Shown: positions 41,681 through 52,540, numbered from the stretch's first letter. The stretch: DNA of 64,000 bases from Pycnococcus provasolii (GCA_938743325.2 OW568887.1:124001-188000), one strand, 5' to 3'. Numbers and translations: made by a program. The notes: generated by a model not told the origin, from the letters alone.

Positions 41681-42826
41681 CGTCAAGATACTTGAAAATG
41701 AGCTGCGTTGAGAATGAAAATGATGAACGAGATCGGCCGCGATCCGCCGAAAGAAAAGAGCGACGAAGACGAAGACGAACTGACGACGACGGACCCACCA
41801 AGGATCTCAGACAACACAACGTGTATAAAAGTGATGTCAAGCACGTGAACGGTAAACACAACAGCCTGCTTTGCCTAAAGGTTAATCTGCGCAGCGTGAT
41901 GCCGTGATGGTGAATTGGTAAGTACCAGATGGTCATGCATGAGCCTCACTCCTGTTTGTAACAACATGGTTCGCGACAACAAAGACGACGACAACGGACA
42001 AGCCAAGCTGCAACAAACAAGCTGCACTGCAACAAACACTTCATTTATTACTTGGCGAGAACAACTCCATGTAACTGCCTTGTCTGCTTTGTGTCTTGAA
42101 AACGAATAGTTCAGCGTGTATGTGCACAGTACTGTCAGGCCTACTGTACATCTCTGCAAAGCTGCAAAGCAGGCTTGTTGTCTGCTTTGCATTAAAACTT
42201 TATTAGCAGTAGAATGTAGATTAGCGTGCTGTGATAGCCTCTGCAAAGCAGGCTTGGTGTCTGCTTTGCATTAAAAACTTTACTTTATGTACTTTACCAA
42301 AGCGTGCTTTCACTGCCTGCTTTACTGTGCACTGCTGTGCTCATGTGCTGCCCTGCTTCATCAACTTCGTGAACGTGATGGTGCATCAGTTGCCATCAGT
42401 TGCCATCAGTTGGTGAAGCAGCTCCTCGCTGTGTTGTTCTTTGAGGACAAAGAGTCTTGTTTGTTGTCTATCGCGAGTAGTACTACCAACCAGCTGCTTC
42501 TGTTGTATGTACATACAACAGTTCTCCGGACGCCTATCGTAGTTTAATAGCTCATAGTTGGTAGAGTAGAGTGCTAATACAGGTGTATTGACAGGGGGAA
42601 CGACGACAAGTTGTTCCAAAGCAGACGTCCATTTGCACGCCTTCATTGGGAACAACTCCCAAGGGTGTGGCTTGGCATCTATCTGTGCGAGCATCACTAT
42701 CGTACCGGGTAGGAATAGCTGTAGTAATACACACTTGTGCTGCACATGCACGTGAGTGTTTCTTGCGTGCAATTCATGTCGTACACTAGATAACTTACTG
42801 TAGAAGAGCAAGCAAGGCTTTAAGTC
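41681..42826. repeat. intergenic region with a repeated perfect hairpin
   Basis: A 10-bp perfect stem with a 9-nt loop (TGCAAAGCAG / CTGCTTTGCA) occurs twice, at 42163-42191 and 42242-42270. Each copy is followed by TTAAAA(A)CTTTA; the two differ by one base in the loop. Half-copies of the CTGCTTTGC phrase recur at about 41866 and 42323. A triplicated GTTGCCATCA phrase lies at about 42387-42417. No coding region is convincing in this 1.1-kb spacer, which should also hold the promoter of the giant gene downstream. Confidence 0.6.
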
Positions 42827-45800
42827 ATGCCTGACACAGAAGAACAGCAGCAGCAGCACGACGACAACAACAACGATGGCCATGGCAGGCAAAAGGAGAC
42901 GGCAGAGACAGCAGCCACAGCCTCATTATTGGCCGATGGAAATAAGGCAAATGTGAACGACGCCAAAGACGAAGCAGAGCCGAGAACGCCGCGAGACCAA
43001 ACGCGCACGACAATGGCAGCTTCGACGTCGACGCAGCTCGCCGTGCCGACGACGCCCGCCACCATGCCCGTGACGGGAGGAAAATTCAAGGACGCGCCTC
43101 CCGAACTCGTCATACAACTACTCAGAGACGGGATCATCGCCGAGCCGGAATACGACACCATGCCGCTCGCCGTGCTCGTCAACACCAACGAGGGGCAGGC
43201 GGGACACCCAAAGGCGCAGGCGCCGCAGAGAACACGCGTCGACCTCGTCGGACCGCACTTCGCGCGGCCGATGAAACACCACCACAACCCGTGGAAGCCG
43301 CCCGCCAGCGAGGAAGACGCGGTGCCTGGACTCCTGAGCGTGATTACGCCCGCCGTCGTATTCGGGCACAGAGGGAGACGCAACGCGTGGAGCCGCCGAC
43401 ACCCGGAGAACGACAAGCCGAGCAAGATCGTCGCGTCGCGCTACTGCGAGGGCCAATTCCTTGACGCAAGGCACGTGAGAGACGAGGACCACGACGTCGA
43501 AGCTCACGGCGTGTACGAAGGCACGTACTACGAGCTGCTCAACTCGCTGCAGGCGCTGCTCGCGTATCTCCAGGGACTCGCGGACGTGCCGCCGCTGCTC
43601 GAGCCGCCGGAGCCGCCGGAGATCGCCGAGCTCGTCCTGCCGCCGTACAAGCCGCCGCCCGCGGAGCAGGACCCGCCGGACATCGAGGCGCCGGAATTCG
43701 ACGAGCCGGAGTTCATGCCGCCGGACGGGGAGCCGATGCCCAAGATGCCGGACGCGGGACTTCTCGACCTGCCCGCCGATCCAGGGCCGAGGCCGGCGGC
43801 GTACCGCCCGGCGGCGTTCAAGGCACCTGCTCGAGAGCGCATCAAGGCGTACGTCGAGCCGGACGGAGAGGCGGTGCCAGCCAAGCCGGCGCTCGTCGAG
43901 GAGCCGCAGGAGGAGGAGGAGCCGGACATCGAAGGCGTGCCGGAGATCGGGCCGGCGCCGGAGCATCCGGGAGACGCGCCGGCAGACGCGACGCAGCCGG
44001 AGTACGTCGAGCCGGAGATGCCCGAAAGGCCTTCCGAACCCGTCGAAGATGCGCCGGACGCGAAGTCGGAGGTGTCAGAAGACGAGCCCGTGCCGCCGCA
44101 CGTGATGGAGCCGAAACCGATGCTGCAATTCATACCGGAGCATCTCGCCGTGCGGCCTCAGCCTGTCTGCGAACTCTGCGGAGACCCTGGACACACCGCG
44201 CCATTCTGCCCGCGAGGGAAAGAGCCCTGTGCGCGATGCGGCCGCCCGTACCAGAGCGAGAAGTGCACGGTGTGCGGCGAATTTGGGCACATTGCGGAAT
44301 TCTGCCCCGTGGACAGATGTGCTCGATGCGGCGAGTTTGGCCACAAGGCGCACGAGTGCCCTGACAAGATGCGATGCGGACGATGCGGCGAGAAAGGACA
44401 TACCGCAGACGTCTGCCCGCGTATGACGTGCACGAGATGTGGCAAGGAGGGACACCGTGCTAAGTTCTGTCCGCGAGATCGGTGCATAGTGTGCGGCGAA
44501 TACGAGCCGAAGCCAGAGCCATGTGAGCTGTGCGGAGATATGGGGCATACCGCGGCAAATTGCCCGCACGGAAAGCCCATACCTTGCACACTATGTGGGA
44601 AGATGGGCCACACAGCGCCATTTTGCCCAGACGCCGTCTGTCAATTGTGTGGGGAACCAGGACACACTGCGGACGTCTGTCCCACGCTGCGATGCGGAAG
44701 ATGTGGTGACACGGGGCACAAGACGGAGGATTGTCCGCGAATTCACACACAATTTCCAATTTACCACAAGGCGGATGCTCCGCTGCACCTCAACTGGAAC
44801 CCACCGTTCGAGGAGGCGCCGCCGAAGTACCCGGAACCTCCGGAGATTCCGCCGCCACCCTTTGACGGCATACCGCCCGGCGCACCTCCAGAAAGGCGCA
44901 ATCCTGACGACCTCGAGGTTGAACCGCCGTTCGTGGAGCCGAGCGGTGAGTACGATGCGGGACCGAAGCCTGAGGAACCTACGCTACTTGAGCCGAACTA
45001 TCCCGACGTGGGAGCTGAGCCGACATATCAGGAGGAGCCTGACTTCGTCGCTCCCATCGATGACGACCTGCCTGAGTTCGTGCCACCCACCGAGCCGAGG
45101 CCAATTGGCTACATTGCGGCGGAGGGGCGTTGGTGGGGCTATGCGCCGTGCATGATCTTCGATCACTCCGGCACTATGCGCTTCCGCAAGGAAGGAGAGC
45201 CAAAGTCGCGATTCGAAGACCTGCGGGAATGTCAGGAGATGATCTTTGCGCATGCACCACCTCTTCTTGGGCAATTGCATGCATCGTGTGCTGCATTCGA
45301 TGCCATCGTGTTCACGCACGGTTCGTGGAGCTTTGCCTACGACGCAGCGGGGCTGGCAAGCCGAGCTGCCAAGGACCGGGCACTGTACGAGCGACACAAG
45401 GGTGGTGAGCGTCTTCCGCGCGGAGCCGGTGCAACGTGGAGCGGGTACTCCTCCACCAGCGGGAGAGGTAAGGGCAAAAGCGCCATTTCCAAACTCGTGC
45501 ACGGCACGGGGAATACGCAATACACTCGACGTGGAACTGGTTCGCTACCAAGTGGTGCTCTCATCGCGTCCGCAGACGGTGTCGGATCCGAAGCAGTCGT
45601 GTCGAAGCGCCCATTGACGCCAAGTACGCAGGGCGTTGGCACCGAGCCGCTGGTCGAAGAGCGCTCGTATCTTCGCCACTCCTCCACCACTCTCGATCTA
45701 GAACAGCGCAACAGTAGCGGGAATATCTGGCCAGAAATGCGACCGGGCACGGCGCCTTCAAAGCTACGCGCGGGACACAGGGTGGTTGACAAGCCAACTG

Positions 45801-48800
45801 GATCCAAACATCCCATGCTGAACTTTAGCTGGGAGTCGCACAAAAATCCTCCCGTCGAGTGCACGCCAATGATGCTCGACGCGGCGAAGCAGTGGCTTTT
45901 CCGTTGGCCGAACGCACGCGGTGCATCGAACATGCTCGGCGCGCTCATCAAGGGGCTGGAGAGTGCGCCGGAGGCTATCTACCTATTCTCCGATGGACTG
46001 GCGGATAGTCGACGCAAGGTGATCGAACTCGTCGAAGAGTACATGGCCATTGGCCGATGCCCTCCGATTCACGTCATCGGTTTCCAGTGCAATGCTATGG
46101 GTGAGAATCTCCTGAGAACGCTTGCTGATATGTCTGGCGGATCTTTCCAGCACTACGAGCGCCAGGTGGACTGGATGACTCGCACTGGCAATGACTTGGG
46201 ACCAACGGATCTTGCGGAGCAGCGGTGGGTTGACGAGATGATGGGCTTTGAGATGGCGAAGGCGAAAGAGACGGGAACGAATCCAGATCCAGTGGAATGG
46301 AAGCGCCGCCTTCAGGAGCGTCACCACCGGGAGCGCGTGCAACCTGTGATCAGAAGGAACGAGATTCGCAAAGAGCAGGCGAAGCTCGAGTACGATGCAC
46401 AGATCGCGACCATTCGCAGACAGAATGCTACGCTGAAGGAGGCGTACGAAAAGGGGATTGCTGAAGGTCGGCAAGCTGCTGAAGCGGAGGTACGTGACGC
46501 CAATCAGAAATTGATGAAAAACTACAACGCTGAATTGCGCGAATGGAAGGCACGTCAAGAAGCGCTTGATGTTCAGCGCGATCGTGCGATAGCTTCAGCT
46601 CGTGCCGAATACGACGCACAAATGAAGGAGATTCGCGCACGTAATCAGGTGAAGCTCGACGCGGCAGATGCCGAGTTTGCAGAGGCGATGGCGGCATACA
46701 AGAAGGAACAAGCGGAATACGATGAGAAACTTCGCAAGCATAAGGAGGATTATGAAGAGCGCCTACGAGAGCGACGTGAAAAACTGGCACTGGAGCAGCG
46801 CGAGCGCTACGAAGCAGAACAAAAGAGGCGAGAGGAGGAGCGCGAGGAAAGGGAGCGGCAGATAGCCGCGGCTGCGGCGGCTGCAGAAGCCGAGGAAAAG
46901 GCGATGGCTGAGGAAAGGGCCAAGGCGGAGGCGGAGGAAAGGGCTAAGGCGGAGGCCAAAGCCAAGGCGATGGCGGATGGCAAGGCTGCCGCAGTGCTTG
47001 AGCAAACTCCAAGTGTCTCGGAATCTACACCTGCAAAGCTGACACCTCGAAGTATGGGACGGATGAGCACAATGCAGCTGACAAACGCGGAACCTGATAT
47101 ACAAGGAGAGTCGGATCGCCTTGTACCAAGTCCAGAACGTCTGGATGAAATCAGGGAAGCAAATAAGGAGGTTCTGTATGACTGGCGCGATTCCGCTCGC
47201 TCGCACGATGAGGCGATTCTCGCACGCAATCAAGAGCGTGCCGAGCGGCGCAAGCAGCATGAGATAGAAATGGAGCCGATGCTTGCCAAGATGCGAATGG
47301 GAAGAATGTCTGAGCAGGAGTACGAGGAGATGTGCGAGGGAATTCGCGCAAACGCTCGCGCGGAGCACGGGGCAAAATGCGAGGACGTGCGCCTCGCAAA
47401 CGAGCGACAGCATGCCGTGCACGATAAGAAGCTTGAGGAATACGCGGAAGCCAAGAGGAAGTACGATGATGCATCGCACCGCCGAGAGCGCGAGCTGAAG
47501 CGCGTTCGCGAGGAATGGGAGGCAGCTTCGCAGATGCGAATGGAGCGCCACGCCAAGGCTCTGGAAGAGGCTCGCAAGGCAAATGAAGAGCTTCTGCGAT
47601 CGTGGGAGGAGTCGTGCAAGGAGGTGGAAGAACGGAATGCGGAGCTAAAAGCGGCGAGATATGCGGAATGGCTTGAAATCAAGAGCGTGGTCGACGCGAA
47701 GAATGCTGAGAAGGAAAAGGAGGCTCGTGCGATTTACGATGCAGAGGAGAGTGTGAGCCGCGCGAATGCGGATGCTTTGCTTCGCGAGTGGGAGTCAAAG
47801 ATGGCGGAGGTGAATCGCGCCATCAAGGAAAATGAACGTCGTGAGGAGGCGGCGAAAAAGGAGCACGAAAAGCTGATCGCGAAGGCTGAAGAGCGCAATG
47901 AGGCTCGCCGAGACAGGGCAAAGGCGGAGCACGACGCTATGGTGAAGCGCCTGAAAGATGAGGTGCAGTCGGAGTACAATCAAATGGTTGCGCATCGAGA
48001 GGAAATGATCAGGGCTCTTCGACAGAGCCACGAGGATCGCTGCGTGCGCGCGGAGAAAATGCACGCCGAGCATCTCAAGCGCCTCGAGGCTGCACATGAA
48101 GCTGAGGTGGAGGCGCAGCGGGCCGCCTACGCTGCGCGTGTGAAAGAGGTGGAGGCAATCAACGAGGCTCGTCTTCCTGCGGTGAAGCGAAGCGAGTTTG
48201 CCCAGATCGAGATGTGGCGCGTGTCTCAATTCCTCAAGCGGATACGCGAGCGCGCTGGCACGTGCCTGGAACGCGTCGTCGAGCCGATTACGATCAATAC
48301 GGCGCTGGATCGTGCGTGGCCGGAAGGTCGTGAGCACATACCTTGGTCTCGTCACCTGGCAAAGGAGTGGCCAAAGCCCATTCTCAAGGCGAGCCCGCTG
48401 ACTACCATGAAGCGCATGGAAAAGGAGGACGACGTCCGAGCGATTGTCGCATCAGCAAACCGCCCAAAGACGATCCGATATCACAACATATCCGCGCGTC
48501 CACGACAGCAACGACCGGATACCGCTGGATCAGGGCAAGCGCCAACACCCTCCGTCGTCGGGGCACCGGCTCCAATCGACGAGGAGGAGATTGTGATACC
48601 GCCGTCGAGCTTCGAGCCGCGGCCACGGTCCACCGGGCCGCGTGCCGACTCGAACGCCCTCGAACGGCCGCACACGGCTGCCGCCGAATTCGGGCGGCCA
48701 AAATCCGCGCGAGATCGGCCGTTGTCGGGAAGACGTGTGATACAAAGTCGCGATGGTGAAGGCGCGGCACGTACACGCCCTCTCTCTGCCTTTGGACGCT

Positions 48801-49291
48801 CCGCCGCGCAGTTGGCGGATCGCCTGGCATCGAGCGGCCCTGTGCGCCCACTCTCGCCCACGTTGACGAGCCGCATGGGGGCATCAAGCGGTCGCCCACT
48901 CAGTGCGGGTGGTCGGGCGCAGGGTCGCCCCGCGAGGCATGCGGCAACACTGGCGTATCAAAGTCCGGTGTATCGCGCAGACACGCAGCGGACGAGCTAC
49001 GCCCCAGGCCCTCCGGCCGTGGCTGGTATTCAACGGGTTGCGGGCGAACATCGAGCACAGCCGCTGACGGGCACGCCTCTCAGCAGCCGAAGCGTGACGC
49101 CCGACCTGCAGGCGGCGCCGACTCGCAGATCGTCATCGCGTGTTGGCAATGCTTCGCGCACGGGCTCGGCACAGGCACAGAAGAAGAAGGGCTGGAGCGT
49201 GCATCGCAGCGGGAAGAGCCGATGGTTCGTTGACGAGACGGCTTACGAGTCCATCGACATGGTGGAGGTTTGGGACCCGACAGACATCTAA
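42827..49291 (+). CDS. giant protein: nine CCHC zinc knuckles, VWA domain, long coiled coil
   Basis: This predicts 2,154 residues in one uninterrupted exon from the ATG at 42827. In order: a possible globular N-terminus (to about residue 240); a Pro/Glu-rich 'EPPEPPE' linker; and nine CCHC knuckles (CX2CX4HX4C) at about residues 447-636, for example CELCGDPGHTAPFC and CTRCGKEGHRAKFC, with two extra incomplete ones (CARCGRPYQ, CIVCGEYEP). A second proline-rich linker follows. A von Willebrand A domain spans about 768-1114, with a MIDAS-like DHSGT, IYLFSDGLADS and IHVIGFQCN. Then come about 700 residues of charged coiled coil, and a Ser/Pro/Arg-rich tail containing repeated 'RPLSA' phrases. VWA domains with coiled coils (VWA3-type) are common in ciliary proteins; tandem CCHC knuckles normally bind single-stranded RNA or DNA. 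The combination is unfamiliar to me. A cytoskeletal or RNP scaffold role is inference. Confidence 0.8.
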   Translation: MPDTEEQQQQHDDNNNDGHGRQKETAETAATASLLADGNKANVNDAKDEAEPRTPRDQTRTTMAASTSTQLAVPTTPATMPVTGGKFKDAPPELVIQLLRDGIIAEPEYDTMPLAVLVNTNEGQAGHPKAQAPQRTRVDLVGPHFARPMKHHHNPWKPPASEEDAVPGLLSVITPAVVFGHRGRRNAWSRRHPENDKPSKIVASRYCEGQFLDARHVRDEDHDVEAHGVYEGTYYELLNSLQALLAYLQGLADVPPLLEPPEPPEIAELVLPPYKPPPAEQDPPDIEAPEFDEPEFMPPDGEPMPKMPDAGLLDLPADPGPRPAAYRPAAFKAPARERIKAYVEPDGEAVPAKPALVEEPQEEEEPDIEGVPEIGPAPEHPGDAPADATQPEYVEPEMPERPSEPVEDAPDAKSEVSEDEPVPPHVMEPKPMLQFIPEHLAVRPQPVCELCGDPGHTAPFCPRGKEPCARCGRPYQSEKCTVCGEFGHIAEFCPVDRCARCGEFGHKAHECPDKMRCGRCGEKGHTADVCPRMTCTRCGKEGHRAKFCPRDRCIVCGEYEPKPEPCELCGDMGHTAANCPHGKPIPCTLCGKMGHTAPFCPDAVCQLCGEPGHTADVCPTLRCGRCGDTGHKTEDCPRIHTQFPIYHKADAPLHLNWNPPFEEAPPKYPEPPEIPPPPFDGIPPGAPPERRNPDDLEVEPPFVEPSGEYDAGPKPEEPTLLEPNYPDVGAEPTYQEEPDFVAPIDDDLPEFVPPTEPRPIGYIAAEGRWWGYAPCMIFDHSGTMRFRKEGEPKSRFEDLRECQEMIFAHAPPLLGQLHASCAAFDAIVFTHGSWSFAYDAAGLASRAAKDRALYERHKGGERLPRGAGATWSGYSSTSGRGKGKSAISKLVHGTGNTQYTRRGTGSLPSGALIASADGVGSEAVVSKRPLTPSTQGVGTEPLVEERSYLRHSSTTLDLEQRNSSGNIWPEMRPGTAPSKLRAGHRVVDKPTGSKHPMLNFSWESHKNPPVECTPMMLDAAKQWLFRWPNARGASNMLGALIKGLESAPEAIYLFSDGLADSRRKVIELVEEYMAIGRCPPIHVIGFQCNAMGENLLRTLADMSGGSFQHYERQVDWMTRTGNDLGPTDLAEQRWVDEMMGFEMAKAKETGTNPDPVEWKRRLQERHHRERVQPVIRRNEIRKEQAKLEYDAQIATIRRQNATLKEAYEKGIAEGRQAAEAEVRDANQKLMKNYNAELREWKARQEALDVQRDRAIASARAEYDAQMKEIRARNQVKLDAADAEFAEAMAAYKKEQAEYDEKLRKHKEDYEERLRERREKLALEQRERYEAEQKRREEEREERERQIAAAAAAAEAEEKAMAEERAKAEAEERAKAEAKAKAMADGKAAAVLEQTPSVSESTPAKLTPRSMGRMSTMQLTNAEPDIQGESDRLVPSPERLDEIREANKEVLYDWRDSARSHDEAILARNQERAERRKQHEIEMEPMLAKMRMGRMSEQEYEEMCEGIRANARAEHGAKCEDVRLANERQHAVHDKKLEEYAEAKRKYDDASHRRERELKRVREEWEAASQMRMERHAKALEEARKANEELLRSWEESCKEVEERNAELKAARYAEWLEIKSVVDAKNAEKEKEARAIYDAEESVSRANADALLREWESKMAEVNRAIKENERREEAAKKEHEKLIAKAEERNEARRDRAKAEHDAMVKRLKDEVQSEYNQMVAHREEMIRALRQSHEDRCVRAEKMHAEHLKRLEAAHEAEVEAQRAAYAARVKEVEAINEARLPAVKRSEFAQIEMWRVSQFLKRIRERAGTCLERVVEPITINTALDRAWPEGREHIPWSRHLAKEWPKPILKASPLTTMKRMEKEDDVRAIVASANRPKTIRYHNISARPRQQRPDTAGSGQAPTPSVVGAPAPIDEEEIVIPPSSFEPRPRSTGPRADSNALERPHTAAAEFGRPKSARDRPLSGRRVIQSRDGEGAARTRPLSAFGRSAAQLADRLASSGPVRPLSPTLTSRMGASSGRPLSAGGRAQGRPARHAATLAYQSPVYRADTQRTSYAPGPPAVAGIQRVAGEHRAQPLTGTPLSSRSVTPDLQAAPTRRSSSRVGNASRTGSAQAQKKKGWSVHRSGKSRWFVDETAYESIDMVEVWDPTDI

Positions 49292-49917
49292 GACCATTCC
49301 TTCCTTTGTGAGTTATATTCGTTAATGTTATAATGTTATAATTCTTTACCGTACCGTAGTACTTACTTTACTACATAACATACAGTAACCTTACCACACA
49401 ACGAGTCGTTGATGGCTTGCGTTCCCATCACTCGTACTAAGGTTTACCTTATCACATTCACTTTCTAAAAAGTGGCACCGAAAGTCGTTGATGGCGTCGC
49501 TAAGGTCGCTTGAGTTCCCATCACTCGTGCCTTAAAAACTTTATCACAGTCACTTTTAAAGTGGCACCGCAAGTCGTTGATGCAAGGCGTTGATGTAAGG
49601 CGTTGATGCAAGGCGGTTGAGCCTCAGCGAGCCTCAGCCAGCCTCTCAGCCAGGTCAGGTGTGCGAGTTACAAGTGACAAGTCTCCTATGGCCATGACCA
49701 CCATCGCCGACCATTATCGCCGACCATTATCGCCGACCATGATCGCCGACCCTGATCGCCTTTTGACTAAGGTCTTTTGACCTCCGGAGCTCGCTCCTCG
49801 AACCATTTTTAAAGTTATTCTCGGTCCCAAATCGAAATCGTCTGATGACCTGGCACACAAATCCTTCCCCCTTCTTCGAAGAAGTTCATTCTTGGAGCTC
49901 CCATCCAGTTCGTTGAC
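49292..49917. repeat. intergenic spacer with two tandem-repeat families
   Basis: Two diverged copies of an 80-95-bp unit run from about 49404 to 49580. Each contains GTCGTTGATGGC, TTCCCATCACTCG and CACTTT...AAAGTGGCACCG. A 13-bp minisatellite (CGCCGACCATTAT) is present in four copies at 49705-49756, with the last two carrying single changes. No gene is recognised here. The AAAGTGGCACCG phrase pairs with CACTTT just upstream to give a small hairpin in each long copy. Confidence 0.7.
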
Positions 49918-52329
49918 ATGCCTCCGTCATGCCCGCCATTGATGTTCGCCCTTTTACCTTTAAGGGGAGCGGGCTGCTCATTTGTCCCAGCTGGGTTAGG
50001 GGAGGCCGCCTTGTCCCAGCAGGAGGAGAAATGTTCTGCATGGCTTGTTACCATGGTTACAGACACGCATATCGACGCGGCCGCAGAAGGCCATATACCC
50101 ATTCAAACCACCGTGAAGACTCGCCGATGGCTCGCCGTCGGAAGATTCGCATCGCCGTACTGGTTCCTACCCAAATTTGGAACGAACCTCGCGAACGTTC
50201 CGTTCGAAACGCACATGCTCCTGCTCGAGCTCGCGGATAACACGTACGCGTGCATACTCGCGACCGTCGACGTCGCCAGCGGAGTCAGGGCGACCTTGTC
50301 GAACGCGGGTAAGCCGAAGCGCACTTATGACTGGCTCAGGAGTACGTGCGGCGGTGACACACCGCTGCACATCCTCTGGTACGCAGGCAAGACTGGGATT
50401 GCCGCAAACACCTCGGTCACGCTAGCAGCCGTGGCCGTAGGGAGAGACGCCATGAAGCTGCCAGCCCTCGCCGCACGTGCCGCCGGATTGCCTGAACCTC
50501 TCAGCAAGGACAACATGCCACCGTTCTGCAGCTCACTCATGTGGTGCACGTGGGACTCGTTCTACCACAAGGTGAGTGCGAAGGATGTTCGCGCGGCGCT
50601 CTCGCACATGCATCGCGGTGGCTTGGTTCCAGGTGCCGTGTTGATTGACGACGGGTGGCAGGATACCGGAGGGCACTACGGCGAACCTTGGCTCGAGGAG
50701 CACGGCAACGACCATACGCTGCGCGCGCTAAAAGCGACGGCGGACAAATTTCCCGCCGGTCTGAGGAGCCTCGTCGACGACTTGAAGAAAGGATTCGGTG
50801 TGCAGCACGTCGGTGTATGGCACACTGCCATTGGCTACTGGGGTGGAGTGCACGCCACGCTCGCGCGCGAGCTCGGATGTGAGCTGACGAGCGCCGCCGT
50901 TCGCATCGCGCAATGGAGAAAGGGTAGCCCACATGTTAGCGTGACCTTACCAGCTGGCAAGAACGCGCTTAAGTTCTTCAGGCAGTACCACAGCGCCATC
51001 GCGGCGGAGGGTATCACGTTCGTAAAGGTGGACAGCCAAAATGTGATGGAGATGGCGAGCATGGAGCTTAAATGGGGCCGTTACGAGCTCGTGCGAAGCG
51101 TGCAGGAGGCGCTCAACGAGTCGGCACGTCAGCTCGACCGCAGCGTGACAGACTCCACCACGCCACCTCCTATACTGCACTGCATGGCAATGTCGAACAA
51201 CACGATGTTCGCGCTGGCCAAGTTTGGCGGCGGCGTGCTTCGCAACTCCGACGACTACTATCCCGGTCTACCAGCACAGGCACAGACGAACCACGTGTTC
51301 GTGAACGCGATGAATGCCATGTTCACCTCAACTTGCATGCTGCCGGATTGGGACATGTTTCAGACGCACCCGTACGAGGATGAGCAGGGTAACGTCGATC
51401 CCCTCGCGCACCGCGCGTGCCGCACTCACGCGACGGCAAGAGCGGTCAGCGGCGGGCCAGTTTACGTGAGCGATAAGTCTGGGAAGAGCAACTTTGCGCT
51501 GCTGAGATCATTGGCGGTAAGTCCCACGCGCGTGCTACAGCCAGATCGTCCAGCACTACCGACTCGTGAATGCCTATTCCACGACATGTCTGGCGGCGCT
51601 TACGACACACCAAAGCACTCGAGGCATTCAAGTGGATCTCTGGTAATGCGTTCGCTGGGAAAACTCGTTCAGCGATTACATGCGTGCCGTCGTCGCCTGT
51701 GGCCCAAGCCGCCGGCGGAAGAAGTTGCGCTCTGCCTCAAGGTGTCCAACTTATGTGCCGCGGGGCGCATTGGCATCATCGGGGCATTCCACACGCATCG
51801 ATGGCTTCATGGTGACGTTGCCTGTGATTGCAACCCCGAGGATGTGCACGATCTAACTCTTGAAGATCGCGTTGTCGTGTACGCACGCGAGGCTGATTCG
51901 CTTTGGGTGTCGTCGCGTCGAAGTAATCGCTTCTTCAACGTGCGCACGCTGCACCTTCCCGTTTGCGGTTGCGAGGTGATCACGTACGTGCCAATGCGTG
52001 CATCTGAGGTGGTTGCACCACTCGGCCTCCTTGACAAGCTCGTGGGTGCCGCGGCTGTTCTGAGCTGGGATTGTAGCTCCGACGGCTTATCGGCACGATG
52101 CAAGTTGTTGCGTGACACGCTGAACGATGGTGCCTCGAAATTTGGCTTTTACTGTTCTCGACCGCCCACATCTGTTGCCGTCGTCGAAAACTTACTCAAG
52201 ACAACCTACGGCTGTTCGTGGGAACATGAGTATCGTGATGCTGACGGCTTTCTTATTGTGAATGTACAATGTGAGCTCGCTCGATGGAAGGGTATCGAGT
52301 CTCACACAGTTGAGCTTAAGTTTGTGTAA
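49918..52329 (+). CDS. raffinose synthase / SIP1-type glycosyl hydrolase (GH36)
   Basis: This predicts 803 residues. The family's landmarks appear in order: WCTWDSFY near residue 208, LIDDGWQDTGG near 242, the nucleophile strand VKVDSQNVM near 370, CMAMSNNTMF, and the acid/base segment RNSDDYYPG near 441. WDMFQTHPYEDE and a SGGPVYVSDKSG loop follow. These proteins act on raffinose-family oligosaccharides, either transferring galactose from galactinol or hydrolysing alpha-galactosides; SIP1-like members in algae are often alkaline alpha-galactosidases. There is no convincing signal peptide, so it is probably cytosolic or plastidial. The beta-sandwich region after residue 555 departs from the usual pattern (VMRSLGKLVQRLHACRRRLW), either a lineage-specific insert or an unrecognised small intron. 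Both catalytic aspartates are present. Confidence 0.88.
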   Translation: MPPSCPPLMFALLPLRGAGCSFVPAGLGEAALSQQEEKCSAWLVTMVTDTHIDAAAEGHIPIQTTVKTRRWLAVGRFASPYWFLPKFGTNLANVPFETHMLLLELADNTYACILATVDVASGVRATLSNAGKPKRTYDWLRSTCGGDTPLHILWYAGKTGIAANTSVTLAAVAVGRDAMKLPALAARAAGLPEPLSKDNMPPFCSSLMWCTWDSFYHKVSAKDVRAALSHMHRGGLVPGAVLIDDGWQDTGGHYGEPWLEEHGNDHTLRALKATADKFPAGLRSLVDDLKKGFGVQHVGVWHTAIGYWGGVHATLARELGCELTSAAVRIAQWRKGSPHVSVTLPAGKNALKFFRQYHSAIAAEGITFVKVDSQNVMEMASMELKWGRYELVRSVQEALNESARQLDRSVTDSTTPPPILHCMAMSNNTMFALAKFGGGVLRNSDDYYPGLPAQAQTNHVFVNAMNAMFTSTCMLPDWDMFQTHPYEDEQGNVDPLAHRACRTHATARAVSGGPVYVSDKSGKSNFALLRSLAVSPTRVLQPDRPALPTRECLFHDMSGGAYDTPKHSRHSSGSLVMRSLGKLVQRLHACRRRLWPKPPAEEVALCLKVSNLCAAGRIGIIGAFHTHRWLHGDVACDCNPEDVHDLTLEDRVVVYAREADSLWVSSRRSNRFFNVRTLHLPVCGCEVITYVPMRASEVVAPLGLLDKLVGAAAVLSWDCSSDGLSARCKLLRDTLNDGASKFGFYCSRPPTSVAVVENLLKTTYGCSWEHEYRDADGFLIVNVQCELARWKGIESHTVELKFV

Positions 52330-52540
52330 TCCATATACTATAGCAACAATGGCCGCGGCAATGCCGTCGTGCGATGCCCATCCCTTCTTCGGGGCTCCAC
52401 TCAGCGCGCACCTCAAGGCTCAAGCACCGACCCGGGTTCGGGACGACTTCCCACCTTTCCGAGGAAATTTGGGGTTTCGCAGAAAATGGGGTTTCGCTTG
52501 TCGACCATCCTCCTGCGCCACTTCAGCATTTTGACTAACA

